Source: Sporosarcina jeotgali | GTDB lineage: Bacteria; Bacillota; Bacilli; Bacillales_A; Planococcaceae | Reading direction: 5' to 3' | Assembly: GCF_033304595.1 (NCBI RefSeq) | Contig: NZ_CP116341.1 | Coordinates: 291,001-355,000, forward strand | Length of the DNA: 64,000 bases | In this document: piece after piece, positions 36,975-46,669 of the stretch | Numbering within the stretch: the first letter of the stretch is position 1 | Layout of the letters: every line of letters begins with the position of its first letter | The notes under the pieces: model-generated | Told to the model about the DNA's origin: nothing | Databases searched by the model: none | Seen by the model: the letters and a program-made list of their open reading frames with translations, nothing else | Program-made: the position numbers and the translations under genes

Positions 36975-38051
36975 ATGTATGACAGACTCCAAGCCGTTGA
37001 AGACAGATACGATAAGCTAAACGAGTTGCTGAGTGACCCTGACGTTGTCAGCGACTTAAACAAACTTCGTACGTATTCCAAAGAACAATCGGATCTGCAG
37101 GAAACTGTGGATGCTTATCGTGAATATAAACAAGCAACGGAAGCAAAACGTGATGCGAAAGAAATGCTCGAAGAATCTGCAGATGCTGAGATGGAAGAAT
37201 TAATCAAAGCTGAGCTCTCTGAACTTTCGGCAACAATTGAAACGCTGGAAGACCGTCTTAAATTATTGCTTGTACCGAAAGACCCGAACGACAGCAAAAA
37301 CGTGATTATGGAAATCCGAGGTGCCGCAGGCGGGGATGAAGCGGCATTATTTGCTGCAAAACTTTACCGCATGTATAGCCGGTTCGCAGAATTGAATCAC
37401 TGGAAAATTGAAGTGATGGACGCTGCGCCAACTGAACTGGGCGGTTTCAAGGAAATCATTTTCATGGTCAGCGGAAATGGAGCATTCTCCAAACTGAAAT
37501 TTGAAAATGGCGCTCACCGCGTTCAGCGAGTGCCGGAAACGGAGTCAGGCGGCCGCATCCATACATCTACCGCTACAGTCGCGGTCTTGCCTGAAACGGA
37601 AGAAGTCGAAATTGAGCTGCACGACAAAGATATCAGAACCGATACCTTCGCATCATCAGGTCCGGGCGGTCAATCTGTCAACACGACGATGTCAGCGGTC
37701 CGGCTCACGCACTTGCCTACAGGCATTACAGTCTCAATTCAGGATGAAAAATCACAAATCAAAAACAAAGAGAAAGCGATGAAAGTCTTGCGTGCCCGGG
37801 TGTATGATAAATTCCATTCCGAAGCACAAGCGGAATACGATGAAAAACGTAAATCCGCAGTCGGTACAGGTGATCGCTCTGAACGGATTCGTACGTACAA
37901 CTTCCCGCAAAACCGTGTCACGGATCACCGCATTGGATTCACCATTCAAAAGCTGGATCAGATCATCGAAGGGAAAATGGATGAATTAATCGAGGCGCTC
38001 ACGCTGGAAGACCAGGCACGCCGGTTAGAAAGTGTGGAAGCCAATGACTAA
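36975..38051 (+). CDS. prfA: Peptide chain release factor 1
   Basis: A 358-residue class I release factor reading UAA and UAG. The start is ATG 36975 after GAGGTGA; the open frame extends upstream to 36888 but [19 protein letters not shown] is the normal N-terminus. The codon-recognition region reads [14 protein letters not shown] and the catalytic GGQ lies in [20 protein letters not shown] (about residues 230-232). The stop overlaps prmC, whose product methylates this GGQ glutamine, so the pair is coupled. Confidence 0.97.
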   Translation: MYDRLQAVEDRYDKLNELLSDPDVVSDLNKLRTYSKEQSDLQETVDAYREYKQATEAKRDAKEMLEESADAEMEELIKAELSELSATIETLEDRLKLLLVPKDPNDSKNVIMEIRGAAGGDEAALFAAKLYRMYSRFAELNHWKIEVMDAAPTELGGFKEIIFMVSGNGAFSKLKFENGAHRVQRVPETESGGRIHTSTATVAVLPETEEVEIELHDKDIRTDTFASSGPGGQSVNTTMSAVRLTHLPTGITVSIQDEKSQIKNKEKAMKVLRARVYDKFHSEAQAEYDEKRKSAVGTGDRSERIRTYNFPQNRVTDHRIGFTIQKLDQIIEGKMDELIEALTLEDQARRLESVEAND

Positions 38052-38895
38052 TACGATCCACCACGCGTTAAAATCTTTAGAGGCGCAGCTTGCGGAACAA
38101 CAACTGGACGTCAACGCAGCGTTTTTACTGCTCGAGCATGTGACGCAAAAATCCCGTGCGTCGCTGCTTGCGGACCTGCGAGAACCGCTTACCGAGCATC
38201 AGTCACTTCAATTCGATGATCTGTCAGCGGAGTTGTTAACAGGAAAACCGATTCAGCACATCATTGGAGAAGAATGGTTTTACGGCAGATCGTTCATTGT
38301 ATCAAAAGATGTACTGATCCCGAGGCCTGAAACGGAAGAACTTGTTCAAGGCGCTTTGCATCGTACCGTCAAGTTATTTGGAAATAATCCAATTCAAGTT
38401 GCGGATATCGGGACAGGAAGCGGTGCAATTGCAGTGACGTTCCAGCTCGAATCTCCTGAAGCGAACGTGACTGCAACTGATATTAGCGAAGCGGCACTTA
38501 ACGTTGCGCGAAGAAATGCAGAGCGGAACCATGCGAGAATCACTTTTTTGCAAGGGGATTTAGCGCAGCCGTTAGCAAACGGCAAGTGGGATGTTGTTTT
38601 ATCCAACCCTCCTTATATTGGACTGGACGAAGCGTCTTCCATGTCTTCAACAGTACTCGATCACGAACCCCACAACGCGCTTTTTGCAGATGAAAACGGT
38701 CTCGTACTCTATCGAAAGCTTGCTGAAACACTTCCTGCACTCATGAAGAAACCGGGTTTGATAGGCTTGGAAATAGGCTATCTGCAAGGCGAAGCTGTGA
38801 AACGACTCTTCCAAAATGCTTTTCCGACAAGCGAGGTTGAAGTCGTTCAAGATATGAATGGGAAAGACCGAATGATATTTTGTGAGATTCAGTGA
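38044..38895 (+). CDS. prmC: Release factor glutamine methyltransferase
   Basis: A 283-residue SAM-dependent enzyme that methylates the GGQ glutamine of release factors. The N-terminal helical domain is followed by [18 protein letters not shown] (SAM site) and the catalytic [14 protein letters not shown] 38044 lies inside the end of prfA; a GTG at 38032 is possible. The motif order and length are standard. spoIIR follows after 47 bp. Confidence 0.95.
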   Translation: MTNTIHHALKSLEAQLAEQQLDVNAAFLLLEHVTQKSRASLLADLREPLTEHQSLQFDDLSAELLTGKPIQHIIGEEWFYGRSFIVSKDVLIPRPETEELVQGALHRTVKLFGNNPIQVADIGTGSGAIAVTFQLESPEANVTATDISEAALNVARRNAERNHARITFLQGDLAQPLANGKWDVVLSNPPYIGLDEASSMSSTVLDHEPHNALFADENGLVLYRKLAETLPALMKKPGLIGLEIGYLQGEAVKRLFQNAFPTSEVEVVQDMNGKDRMIFCEIQ

Positions 38896-38942
38896 ATAAA
38901 CTCTTTCGAACCTGTCAACAATGAAGGTTAGGAGGGGATGAC

Positions 38943-39527
38943 ATGTTACCAGATTATCCACAGTTCGCACAACAGCCGATATTGACAACTGCACCGACCC
39001 ATAAATGGAGAAAAAAAGCGATAGCTCTCATAGAATTTCTATTAATACTAGTTATGCTTCAAGCAATTCTTACACTCTTTCAAGAACACACGAGTGAGGA
39101 ACCGATTCGCTATCGTATCCTCGCACACTCAGATGCTCCAGCCGATCAAGCCGTTAAAATCCGTATTCAGCAGGCAATTGAACCGATGATTGCGGGTGCA
39201 ATTGCGCGTTCAGCTACTGAAGAGCAATTGCTAAGCGAGCTGGAAGGTCTGGAAGCGGAGATGCTTGCAGCTGCTGCCTTGCATGCATCAGATCGTACAG
39301 TTACTCTTGAGCGGAAAAATGCACTGTTTCCAGCGAAGCGCGTTGGATTCGAAATTTATCCGCAAGACGTATATGAAGCGTATGTATTAACAATCGGAAG
39401 CGGGCGTGGAGCAAACTGGTGGTGTTCCATTTTTCCGAAAGTATGTTACCCGGAAGAAGAGACAGTAGAGAGTGAAGAAGAAGTGAAATTCTTCGTCTGG
39501 GAGTGGATAACTTCTTGGTTCGAATGA
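38943..39527 (+). CDS. spoIIR: Stage II sporulation protein R
   Basis: A 194-residue protein. A hydrophobic segment at about 27-46 (ALIEFLLILVMLQAILTLF) works as a signal or anchor. The conserved SpoIIR parts are IRYRILAHSDAPADQAVKIR and GSGRGANWWCSIFPKVCY. SpoIIR is made in the forespore under SigF and signals across the septum to SpoIIGA so that pro-SigE is cleaved. The sequence after prmC and before tsaC is canonical. A perfect DnaA box overlaps the first codons (38954). Confidence 0.93.
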   Translation: MLPDYPQFAQQPILTTAPTHKWRKKAIALIEFLLILVMLQAILTLFQEHTSEEPIRYRILAHSDAPADQAVKIRIQQAIEPMIAGAIARSATEEQLLSELEGLEAEMLAAAALHASDRTVTLERKNALFPAKRVGFEIYPQDVYEAYVLTIGSGRGANWWCSIFPKVCYPEEETVESEEEVKFFVWEWITSWFE

Positions 39528-39658
39528 GGATATCCACTGGATTCTGTGGATAACTTTACTGAAAGCGGTGAAAAGGAGGATGAGATTATGAACACTCAGA
39601 CGTTGGAAGTGGATAAAGGTGTGGATAACGATTATAGTTATCAACAAACTGTGGATTG
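38954..39658. promoter_or_regulatory. DnaA-box cluster in spoIIR/tsaC
   Basis: Perfect boxes: TTATCCACA at 38954-38962, and TGTGGATAA at 39545-39553 and 39620-39628. One-mismatch AGTGGATAA copies lie at 39502-39510 and 39608-39616, and TGTGGATTG at 39650. Four lie within 130 bp at the tsaC start. As I recall, a DnaA-binding cluster is known near the same gene (ywlC) in Bacillus subtilis. Confidence 0.65.
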
Positions 39659-40649
39659 TTTGCGAAATGGAGGTCTTGTAGCATTTCCGACAGAAACGGT
39701 ATATGGACTTGGTGCACTCGCAACCGATCCAGATGCGACCAAACAAATTTTTGAAGCAAAAGGACGCCCCTCAGACAATCCATTGATTGTACATATAGGA
39801 ACGAAAGAAGAAGTGAACACGTATGCAGCAGAAATCCCTGAAACTGCGCATAAATTGATGGATGCATTTTGGCCGGGTCCGTTAACGTTGATTTTCAATG
39901 AAAAGCCTGGCGTCATTGCGGAAAATGTGACGGTTGGGAGAGGGACTGTCGGACTGCGTATGCCGGATCATCCCGTTGCGCTGAAATTGCTGCGTCTGCT
40001 GGGCGGACCTCTTGCAGCGCCGAGTGCAAACCGAAGCGGCAAACCGAGTCCGACGAAAGCGAGTCACGTCGCACGCGACTTAGATGGAAGAATTCCATTC
40101 ATTTTAGATGGCGGTGCAACAGGCGTAGGAGTGGAGTCGACGGTCATCGATATGACCTCAACGCCTCCTGCTATTTTGCGTCCTGGCGGCATCACTGTTG
40201 AAATGATCGAGTCTGTCATCGGTCCTGTTCGATCGGAAACTCGTGTGGAAGAATCGGAAGCTCCGCGTGCGCCGGGCATGAAATACAAGCATTACTCTCC
40301 AGATGCTCCAGTGTGGCTCATTGAACCGGACCAGAATCAGATTGAACGAGCTGTGCAACATCTTATGAATGAAGGGAAGAAAGTTGCAATCATTGGACCG
40401 GATGAATTGAAAACGGACAAGCCTGCCTGGTATTTTGCAACAGGTGCGCATGCCGATCCCAGTCAGCTGGCGGCACATCTATATGATGCCCTTCGCAATT
40501 GCGATGAAACCGATGCGGATGTAATTTTGGCGGTGGAAACTCCTTCAGAAGGAATGGGGATCGCTGTCATGAACCGTTTAAAAAAAGCGGCGGACGGAAA
40601 ACAGTTTACGGACTATACAATCGAATCATCCAATATGAAAACAGATTAA
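39588..40649 (+). CDS. tsaC: Threonylcarbamoyl-AMP synthase (Sua5/YwlC type)
   Basis: A 353-residue enzyme making threonylcarbamoyl-AMP for t6A37 of ANN-decoding tRNAs. The YrdC domain has GGLVAFPTETVYGLGA, FEAKGRPSDNPLIVHI and GPLAAPSANRSGKPSPTKA. The C-terminal Sua5 domain begins after a linker with APGMKYKHYSPDAPVW. The start is ATG 39588 after AAAAGGAGGATG; a longer frame from 39546 is rejected. The DnaA boxes flank its first codons. Confidence 0.94.
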   Translation: MNTQTLEVDKGVDNDYSYQQTVDCLRNGGLVAFPTETVYGLGALATDPDATKQIFEAKGRPSDNPLIVHIGTKEEVNTYAAEIPETAHKLMDAFWPGPLTLIFNEKPGVIAENVTVGRGTVGLRMPDHPVALKLLRLLGGPLAAPSANRSGKPSPTKASHVARDLDGRIPFILDGGATGVGVESTVIDMTSTPPAILRPGGITVEMIESVIGPVRSETRVEESEAPRAPGMKYKHYSPDAPVWLIEPDQNQIERAVQHLMNEGKKVAIIGPDELKTDKPAWYFATGAHADPSQLAAHLYDALRNCDETDADVILAVETPSEGMGIAVMNRLKKAADGKQFTDYTIESSNMKTD

Positions 40650-40721
40650 CGAACTTTCATGAATGGCCTTCCCGGGCGCCGCATAAGATGGACTGGCGCA
40701 AAAATCGGGGAGGTTCTTCTA

Positions 40722-41222
40722 TTGGTGGAAATCATTGCGGCTGGCGTGACGACAATCGATATCCTCGTCATCTACACATTGCTGCACGTTCGAAAAAGGA
40801 AATGGCTGATTGCCTTGTGGACAGCGTTCTTAAATGTAGCGTTTCCGCTGCTTGGATTTATGGCAGGAGAATTTTCTGCACAACTATTCTCGGAATGGAG
40901 CGGGATCCTCTCCAGTATATTGCTGGGACTGATTGGCTTACATATGGTACTGCAAGAGGATGACTCAGGAGAATCCAAAGTAACCGGTCCCCTCCTGATT
41001 GCTGTTGCAGTCAGTTTAGATGGATTTTCAGTAAGCATGTCTTTTGGATTAATGCATTTAGATAAATGGCTGTTTATTGTCTCAACCGGATTGATGTCTT
41101 TAGTTCTTTCCTACTTTGCTCTGCGCGCAAACTTAACAATGACGCCGCGTTCTAGATTAGTTTTGAGACGATTTGCGGGTCTTGTCTTAATTGGCATGGG
41201 GATATTGTCATGGATTTCTTAA
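40722..41222 (+). CDS. mntP: Putative manganese efflux pump, MntP family
   Basis: About 166 residues from TTG 40722, which lies 8 nt after GGGGAGG; an ATG at 40659 would add a non-hydrophobic extension. Five or six membrane helices are visible. The second half has LLIAVAVSLDGFSVSMSFGL, the MntP signature. In the first half the matching motif is changed (AAGVTTIDILVIYTLLHV): the Asp is kept but the FSVS part is not. Position between tsaC and ywlE equals ywlD of Bacillus. The exporter role is from family and synteny; the divergent first motif leaves some doubt. Confidence 0.68.
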   Translation: MVEIIAAGVTTIDILVIYTLLHVRKRKWLIALWTAFLNVAFPLLGFMAGEFSAQLFSEWSGILSSILLGLIGLHMVLQEDDSGESKVTGPLLIAVAVSLDGFSVSMSFGLMHLDKWLFIVSTGLMSLVLSYFALRANLTMTPRSRLVLRRFAGLVLIGMGILSWIS

Positions 41223-41276
41223 AATAACTGTTTCGATTTCAGGACGAATCGGTTATGATGAAGATAGGTGATCGTG

Positions 41277-41717
41277 ATGAATATTTGCTTTATTTGTACA
41301 GGAAATACATGTAGAAGTCCGCTTGCGGAAGGAATTTTAAAATCGAAGCAGCTAGAAGGCGTTTCGGTACGCTCTGCGGGTCTTTATGCAACAGATGGCG
41401 CACCCATTTCCAGTTATTCCTTTAATTTATTACAGGAACATGGAATGCCGGTAACGCCAGTGTCCCGGCGCTTTACAGAAGAAGATTTAGAGTGGGCGGA
41501 TCTTATTCTTACAATGACAGCAGCCCACCGGGAAATGCTGCGAATTGCTGCTCCAAAGGAATCCGGCAAGATCATGACCTTAAAAGAGTACACAGGAGCG
41601 GCGCAATACGATGTGCAGGATCCGTATGGTGGAAATCTTGAAGTTTATCAACAGACGTTTGAAGAGTTGTCCGATCAGATTGATGTGCTAGCGCGCAAGT
41701 TAATGGGGGAACAGTGA
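41277..41717 (+). CDS. ywlE: Protein arginine phosphatase (low-molecular-weight phosphatase family)
   Basis: A 146-residue protein starting [15 protein letters not shown] at ATG 41277. The nucleophile is Cys7 and the phosphate-binding Arg is 13. Thr11 in CTGNTCR is the residue known to give YwlE-type enzymes phosphoarginine rather than phosphotyrosine specificity. The general-acid Asp is in [13 protein letters not shown]. In Bacillus YwlE reverses McsB arginine phosphorylation, controlling CtsR and ClpC-targeted proteins. The stop overlaps the next start (TGATG). Confidence 0.93.
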   Translation: MNICFICTGNTCRSPLAEGILKSKQLEGVSVRSAGLYATDGAPISSYSFNLLQEHGMPVTPVSRRFTEEDLEWADLILTMTAAHREMLRIAAPKESGKIMTLKEYTGAAQYDVQDPYGGNLEVYQQTFEELSDQIDVLARKLMGEQ

Positions 41718-43009
41718 TGACAGAGACAAAGAAAAAGTTCGGATTGAAGTGGAAACTCGTCATATTCGTTACAATTCTAGCGATTGTAACGTATTCGACA
41801 AGTGCGGTGTTCATCAACATTTTACAGCCTCAATTTTTCCCGGATGCAAATACGATGTGGTTCGGAATTATGACATATGGGATGGGGATTTTTTGGTCTG
41901 CTGTACTCGCAGCGCTTTTCAGCACAATTTTAACGAAACCGCTTCAGCGGCTTGAATCAGAAGCGATGCGAATCGCGGATGGGAAAATCGGGACGGACAT
42001 CGAATTGCCGAATTCGTCTGATGAAATCCGCTCGGTTGCAGAAGCGTTCCAGCAAGTCGTTGTCAATTTGCGCGGCATTGTCGGGCAGATTGAAACCAAC
42101 TTTGAAAAAACATCACGCTCTGTAGATATATTGCACAACGAAACAGGATCCGCTTCCAGTCAAGCGGATGCAATTGCTTCAACAATTATTGAAATTTCAT
42201 CGGGGGCAGAAGCGTCAGCGATTGCAATCCAGGAAACGGCAGAAGCGATGGAAGACATTCGTTCCCTTGCTTCAGATGTGAATGATCGCGCAGACCAGTC
42301 GTCCAAGCAGTCGAACGACATGCTCGCTGAATTGAAACGGACAACGGATGCATACCGGACACTTGTAGGCGGTATCCGTGAAATGTCCACACAAAGCGAA
42401 GAGTCCCTTACAACCATCCGGGATCTCGATCGAAACGCGCAAAAGATTGGTGAAATCGTTCAGCTCGTTGGCAACATTGCAGATCAGACGAACTTGCTTG
42501 CACTGAATGCTTCCATTGAGGCAGCGCGAGCAGGAGAACACGGAAAAGGGTTCGCAGTCGTAGCTGAAGAAGTGCGTGTTCTTGCAGATGAAAGTGCGAA
42601 GTCGGTTCAAATGATTGGCGGACTCGTAAGTACAATCCAATCAGACGTCACGAAAGTCGTGAAAGAAATGGAAGCGCAAGTGAAAACCGCAGCTCAAGAA
42701 GCTGGACGAGCAGATGAAACCAACAAAAGTATCATTGCGATGGCGACGACAGTTACCGGTATGGCAGGTTCCATCACGGGTATCACGGAGCTAGTGGAAC
42801 ATCAGCTCAGCAAAATTGAACAAACCGCTCATCAGTCGCAAGAAGTCGCAGCGATTGCAGAGGAAACTTCAGCAGGTGCAGAAGAAGTACAAGCAGCGAC
42901 TGAAGAACAAGCGCATTCAATTGAACAAACAAGCGTCTTGGCAAGCGAACTCAAAGGGCAGTCAGAAGCTCTTTATGATGTGATCCGCCAATTTGATACG
43001 TCTCAATGA
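41717..43009 (+). CDS. Methyl-accepting chemotaxis protein-like transducer
   Basis: A 430-residue protein. Two membrane helices (about 10-33 and 48-72) are separated by only 15 residues, so there is no external sensor domain. A HAMP segment follows ([20 protein letters not shown] then [13 protein letters not shown]). The C-terminal signalling domain has the hairpin tip [20 protein letters not shown] and [15 protein letters not shown]. It probably senses a membrane or cytoplasmic cue and talks to CheA/CheW. Its place between ywlE and rpiB is common in Planococcaceae-like genomes but not in Bacillus subtilis. Terminator 43009 follows. Confidence 0.88.
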   Translation: MTETKKKFGLKWKLVIFVTILAIVTYSTSAVFINILQPQFFPDANTMWFGIMTYGMGIFWSAVLAALFSTILTKPLQRLESEAMRIADGKIGTDIELPNSSDEIRSVAEAFQQVVVNLRGIVGQIETNFEKTSRSVDILHNETGSASSQADAIASTIIEISSGAEASAIAIQETAEAMEDIRSLASDVNDRADQSSKQSNDMLAELKRTTDAYRTLVGGIREMSTQSEESLTTIRDLDRNAQKIGEIVQLVGNIADQTNLLALNASIEAARAGEHGKGFAVVAEEVRVLADESAKSVQMIGGLVSTIQSDVTKVVKEMEAQVKTAAQEAGRADETNKSIIAMATTVTGMAGSITGITELVEHQLSKIEQTAHQSQEVAAIAEETSAGAEEVQAATEEQAHSIEQTSVLASELKGQSEALYDVIRQFDTSQ

Positions 43010-43035
43010 AAAAGTCGGCCATGTGCCGGCTTTTT
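43009..43035 (+). terminator. Terminator of the chemotaxis transducer gene
   Basis: AAAAAGTCGGC/GCCGGCTTTTT is an 11-bp stem with one T-G pair and a CATGT loop. Confidence 0.85.
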
Positions 43036-43182
43036 GTATGGAATAAATGCCTGTTTACACAGGAAATCGATCTTAGCTGCTCTTCGAAAAATAGAACAAT
43101 CTCTCACATTACTTCGCACTGTGTTTTTCTGGGGAACAATGATAGAATTAGTTGTAAGTATATTAAGAAAAGAGGGACGCAC

Positions 43183-43623
43183 ATGAAAGTCGCGATTTCT
43201 TCCGATCATGGCGGGAACAACTTGCGCCATGAAATTAAACAGCTATTAACAGAACTGACAATTGAATTTGAAGACTTTGGCCCGGAATCTGGTCAGTCTG
43301 TCGATTACCCGGATTACGCTGCACCTGTAACAAAAGGCGTCGCTTCCGGTGAATTCGATAAAGGCATCCTAATTTGCGGTACCGGTATCGGCATGTCGAT
43401 AGCGGCCAATAAAGTAAATGGAATTCGCTGTGCACTCGTTCATGACGTATTCAGCGCGAAAGCGACGAGAGGCCATAACGATTCGAACGTTTTGGCGATG
43501 GGGGAACGAGTAATCGGTCCCGGCCTCGCACGCGAGATTGTCCAAACGTGGCTGGAAACACCTTTCGAAGGCGGCCGTCATGAGCGCCGGATTGAAAAAC
43601 TGATGGAACTCGAAAACAACTAA
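43183..43623 (+). CDS. rpiB: Ribose-5-phosphate isomerase B
   Basis: A 146-residue RpiB/LacAB-family isomerase converting ribose 5-phosphate and ribulose 5-phosphate. MKVAISSDHGGNNLRHEIK and GILICGTGIGMSIAANKVNG are the signatures; ALVHDVFSAKATRGHNDSNV includes the catalytic region. The frame is open upstream to 43006, but ATG 43183 follows AAAGAGGGA and starts the conserved N-terminus. It is co-directional and close to ywlG. Confidence 0.95.
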   Translation: MKVAISSDHGGNNLRHEIKQLLTELTIEFEDFGPESGQSVDYPDYAAPVTKGVASGEFDKGILICGTGIGMSIAANKVNGIRCALVHDVFSAKATRGHNDSNVLAMGERVIGPGLAREIVQTWLETPFEGGRHERRIEKLMELENN

Positions 43624-43640
43624 GAAAGTGAGGGTGTGAC

Positions 43641-44186
43641 ATGGATGCGTATATCTTATGGAGATTGCAGCTGGAACAAACACTTGCAGAATTTGCCGAG
43701 CAAGCCACGCCGGTACCAGGAACTTTATTTGTCGTAGGCTGTTCCACTTCTGAAGTGGCAGGCAAGCGAATTGGTACAGCGGGTGCGCTCGAAGTAGCGG
43801 AATCACTCTATGGACCCCTCGCTCAATTTGCGAAAACGCATCAGTTGCATCTTGCTTTTCAAGGGTGCGAGCACATTAACCGTGCTCTCACAATCGAGCG
43901 GAAAACGGCGGAAAAGTTTGCACTTGAACCCGTTTCTGTCGTACCCGTCCGGACTGCAGGCGGTTCAATGTCCGCGTATGCATTCGAACATCTAGAGGAT
44001 GCAGTCGTCGTTGAGTCCGTCCGTGCAAACGCCGGCATCGACATCGGACAAACGTTAATCGGCATGCAATTGAAACCGGTTGCAGTCCCGATCCGCACAT
44101 CCGTTAAACAGATTGGTGAAGCTGTCGTTACCTGCGCAACCACTCGCCCGAAACTGATCGGCGGTGTTCGAGCGCAGTACGAATAA
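43641..44186 (+). CDS. ywlG: UPF0340/DUF436 protein YwlG
   Basis: A 181-residue protein of the TIGR01440/UPF0340 family, found between rpiB and glyA in most Bacillales. Segments [34 protein letters not shown] and [20 protein letters not shown] are highly conserved. No function is established. It starts at ATG 43641 after AAAGTGAGGGTG and lies 17 bp behind rpiB. glyA starts 58 bp further on, so the three are likely one unit. Confidence 0.9.
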   Translation: MDAYILWRLQLEQTLAEFAEQATPVPGTLFVVGCSTSEVAGKRIGTAGALEVAESLYGPLAQFAKTHQLHLAFQGCEHINRALTIERKTAEKFALEPVSVVPVRTAGGSMSAYAFEHLEDAVVVESVRANAGIDIGQTLIGMQLKPVAVPIRTSVKQIGEAVVTCATTRPKLIGGVRAQYE

Positions 44187-44244
44187 CTCAAAGCATCAAG
44201 CTTTGAGGGTAGTAAGACTAATAGACGCTAAAGGGGAAATGAAC

Positions 44245-45498
44245 ATGGATTTGAGCAATGTGAAACGCGAAGATAGTGCTGTTTATGAAGCAATAATGGC
44301 AGAAAAGAATCGACAGAACGCTAACATCGAATTGATTGCATCAGAAAACTTTGTCTCTGAAGCGGTCATGGAAGCACAAGGTTCCTACTTGACGAACAAA
44401 TACGCTGAAGGCTATCCGGGCAAGCGCTACTATGGCGGCTGCGAACACGTCGATGTCGTTGAAAATATCGCACGCGACCGGGCAAAAGAGCTATTTGGCG
44501 CAGCGTATGCAAACGTTCAAGCTCACTCAGGAGCACAAGCAAACATGGCAGTCTACTTCACAGTGTTAGAGCCAGGCGATACGGTTCTTGGAATGAACCT
44601 TTCTCACGGCGGTCACTTGACACACGGCAGCCCAGTGAACTTCTCGGGTAAGCTGTACAACTTTGTAGACTACGGCGTGAGTGAAACAGACGAGCGGATC
44701 GACTACGAAGACGTTCGTCAAAAAGCACTTGAACACAAGCCGAAGATGATCGTAGCAGGCGCAAGTGCATACCCGCGCGAAATCGATTTCAAGAAGTTCC
44801 GTGAAATTGCGGATGAAGTCGGCGCATTCTTAATGGTAGACATGGCGCACATCGCCGGACTTGTTGCAGTCGGAGAACACAACAGCCCAATACCATACGC
44901 ACATTTCGTGACAACGACAACACACAAAACATTACGCGGACCACGCGGCGGACTCATTTTGATTAATGAAGAGTTTGCTGAGCAATACGGCAAAAAGATC
45001 GACAAAACGATCTTCCCGGGTGTTCAAGGCGGTCCATTGATGCACGTCATTTCAGCGAAAGCAGTGGCATTTGGCGAAGCGTTGCGTCCTGATTTCAAGA
45101 CGTACATTCAGCAAGTGAAAAAGAATGCAGTCGCTCTTGGCGAAACTCTTGTCGCTGAAGGCATCGACATCGTTTCTGGCGGAACGGACAACCACTTGCT
45201 TCTATTGAACTTGACGAGCTTAGGCTTAACAGGAAAAGTTGCAGAGCACGTGTTGGACGAATGCGGAATCACCGTCAACAAAAATACAGTACCATTCGAT
45301 AAAGAAAGCCCGTTCATCACTTCAGGTATCCGAATCGGTACACCAGCAGTAACATCCCGCGGTTTCAAAGAAGACGACATGAAAGAAGTCGGCGCGATTA
45401 TCGCGAAACTTTTGAAAAACCACGAAGACGATGCTGTGAAAGAAGAAGCAAAGCAACGCGTTAAAACACTAACAGACCAGCACGCGCTGTATGCGTAA
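44245..45498 (+). CDS. glyA: Serine hydroxymethyltransferase
   Basis: A 417-residue PLP enzyme converting serine and tetrahydrofolate to glycine and methylene-THF. Segments: [49 protein letters not shown], and the PLP-lysine motif [15 protein letters not shown]. The start is ATG 44245, 8 nt after AAAGGGGA; ATG 44239 is too close. The length is normal. A strong terminator follows. Confidence 0.97.
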   Translation: MDLSNVKREDSAVYEAIMAEKNRQNANIELIASENFVSEAVMEAQGSYLTNKYAEGYPGKRYYGGCEHVDVVENIARDRAKELFGAAYANVQAHSGAQANMAVYFTVLEPGDTVLGMNLSHGGHLTHGSPVNFSGKLYNFVDYGVSETDERIDYEDVRQKALEHKPKMIVAGASAYPREIDFKKFREIADEVGAFLMVDMAHIAGLVAVGEHNSPIPYAHFVTTTTHKTLRGPRGGLILINEEFAEQYGKKIDKTIFPGVQGGPLMHVISAKAVAFGEALRPDFKTYIQQVKKNAVALGETLVAEGIDIVSGGTDNHLLLLNLTSLGLTGKVAEHVLDECGITVNKNTVPFDKESPFITSGIRIGTPAVTSRGFKEDDMKEVGAIIAKLLKNHEDDAVKEEAKQRVKTLTDQHALYA

Positions 45499-45510
45499 TT
45501 GACAGCCTGG

Positions 45511-45538
45511 CCGCCATCCTTGTGATGGCGGTTTTTTT
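45511..45538 (+). terminator. Terminator of glyA
   Basis: CCGCCATC/GATGGCGG with a 5-nt loop and seven T. Confidence 0.93.
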
Positions 45539-45587
45539 GGTGAGGGAAAGCTGATGAGTCCTTTTGACATAGATGAATTGTGTGCGT

Positions 45588-45713
45588 TGGCTGATTAATT
45601 CGCTCACATGACCGATTGTTCGCAGAATCTGGCCGATACTTCACGCCAAGTGTCCGATTCATTACAGAAAGTGTCTGATACTATCCGCCATCTGGCCGAT
45701 TCCACCCGAGCTG
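45588..45713. repeat. Six-unit 21-bp array, core TGTCCGAT
   Basis: Cores TGGCTGAT, TGACCGAT, TGGCCGAT, TGTCCGAT, TGTCTGAT and TGGCCGAT lie at 45588, 45609, 45630, 45651, 45672 and 45693, exactly 21 bp apart. They resemble the units near 2865-2906. No gene is seen between glyA and upp. Confidence 0.75.
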
Positions 45714-45734
45714 TTGGAATAGCCCATCCCTCAA

Positions 45735-45845
45735 CAAGCGAAGCGCCACCAATTAATCCCTTAATGCAGTTGAATTGTGTTCCGTTATCGAGAAACTCCG
45801 CTAACTGATGAAGAAATACAAAGAGTTGATTGGTAAAGTGCACTT
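45735..45845. repeat. Dispersed repeat, copy 3 (complete)
   Basis: CACCAATTAATC at 45747-45758 and GATTGGTAAAGTGCACTT at 45828-45845 mark the two ends. The interior matches the copy at 2770 (TGAATTGTGT, CGTTATCGAGAAACT). Confidence 0.7.
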
Positions 45846-45910
45846 AGTGATGAAGAACCTGTGATGAGTGTCTGACAATCCGCTATAAGTGATCAACAAC
45901 GCAAAAGCTG
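45785..45910. repeat. Six-unit 21-bp array overlapping the dispersed repeat
   Basis: Units start at 45785, 45806, 45827, 45848, 45869 and 45890, all 21 bp apart, mostly with TGAT or TGTC at the start and AAG or similar at the end. The right end of the dispersed repeat is one of these units. Confidence 0.6.
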
Positions 45911-45980
45911 CACAGCACAACCGTGTAAATGTTCCGGAAATTCCAAACTTCGCACCAGACAACCGTTGGCGGCATCATTC

Positions 45981-45989
45981 TGGTATACT
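45981..45989 (+). promoter_or_regulatory. Extended -10 promoter for upp
   Basis: TGGTATACT contains a TG-extended -10 box (TATACT at 45984-45989). No strong -35 is visible. Confidence 0.5.
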
Positions 45990-46019
45990 GTATTGGACTA
46001 AGTAAAAGGAGCGATTCTA

Positions 46020-46649
46020 ATGGCTAAAGTACACGTATTCGATCACCCGCTCATCCAGCACAAACTTACATTCATCCGCGATGTAAACACAGGAACCAAA
46101 GAATTCCGCGAACTCGTGGACGAAGTTGCGACATTAATGGCTTTTGAAATTACACGGGAGCTCCCCCTTCAAGAAGTAGACGTTGAAACGCCGGTTTGCA
46201 TGGCGAAATCGAACGTACTTGCAGGGAAAAAACTTGGAATCGTGCCAATTCTGCGCGCAGGAATTGGAATGGTAGATGGGATTCTAAAACTGATCCCGGC
46301 AGCAAGAGTAGGACACGTCGGTTTATTCCGCGATCCGGATACTTTGCAGCCGCACGAATATTTCGTGAAATTGCCTTCTGACGTATCAGAACGTGAATTG
46401 ATCGTCGTCGATCCAATGCTTGCGACAGGCGGAACAGCAGTAGAAGCCGTCAATTCATTGAAAAAGCGCGGAGCAAAACACATCAAATTCATGTGTCTGA
46501 TCGCAGCACCTGAAGGCGTAAAAGTATTTACAGATGCACACCCTGACGTAGACGTTTACATCGCAGCACTTGATGAAAAACTGAACGATCACGGATACAT
46601 CGTACCTGGACTCGGCGATGCCGGGGACCGTTTGTTCGGAACCAAATAA
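46020..46649 (+). CDS. upp: Uracil phosphoribosyltransferase
   Basis: A 209-residue enzyme converting uracil and PRPP to [23 protein letters not shown] is the usual N-terminus. The PRPP-binding motif [20 protein letters not shown] and the uracil-binding C-terminus [20 protein letters not shown] are conserved. The ribosome site is AAAAGGAGCG. mnaA follows after 20 bp, the standard upp-mnaA order of Bacillales. Confidence 0.97.
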   Translation: MAKVHVFDHPLIQHKLTFIRDVNTGTKEFRELVDEVATLMAFEITRELPLQEVDVETPVCMAKSNVLAGKKLGIVPILRAGIGMVDGILKLIPAARVGHVGLFRDPDTLQPHEYFVKLPSDVSERELIVVDPMLATGGTAVEAVNSLKKRGAKHIKFMCLIAAPEGVKVFTDAHPDVDVYIAALDEKLNDHGYIVPGLGDAGDRLFGTK

Positions 46650-46669
46650 TTGGGGAAGGCGTGAACAGT

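Noticed and set aside
45608..45808. 66-residue frame between glyA and upp
   Set aside because: It is composed of the 21-bp repeat units and part of a dispersed repeat, with no ribosome site.
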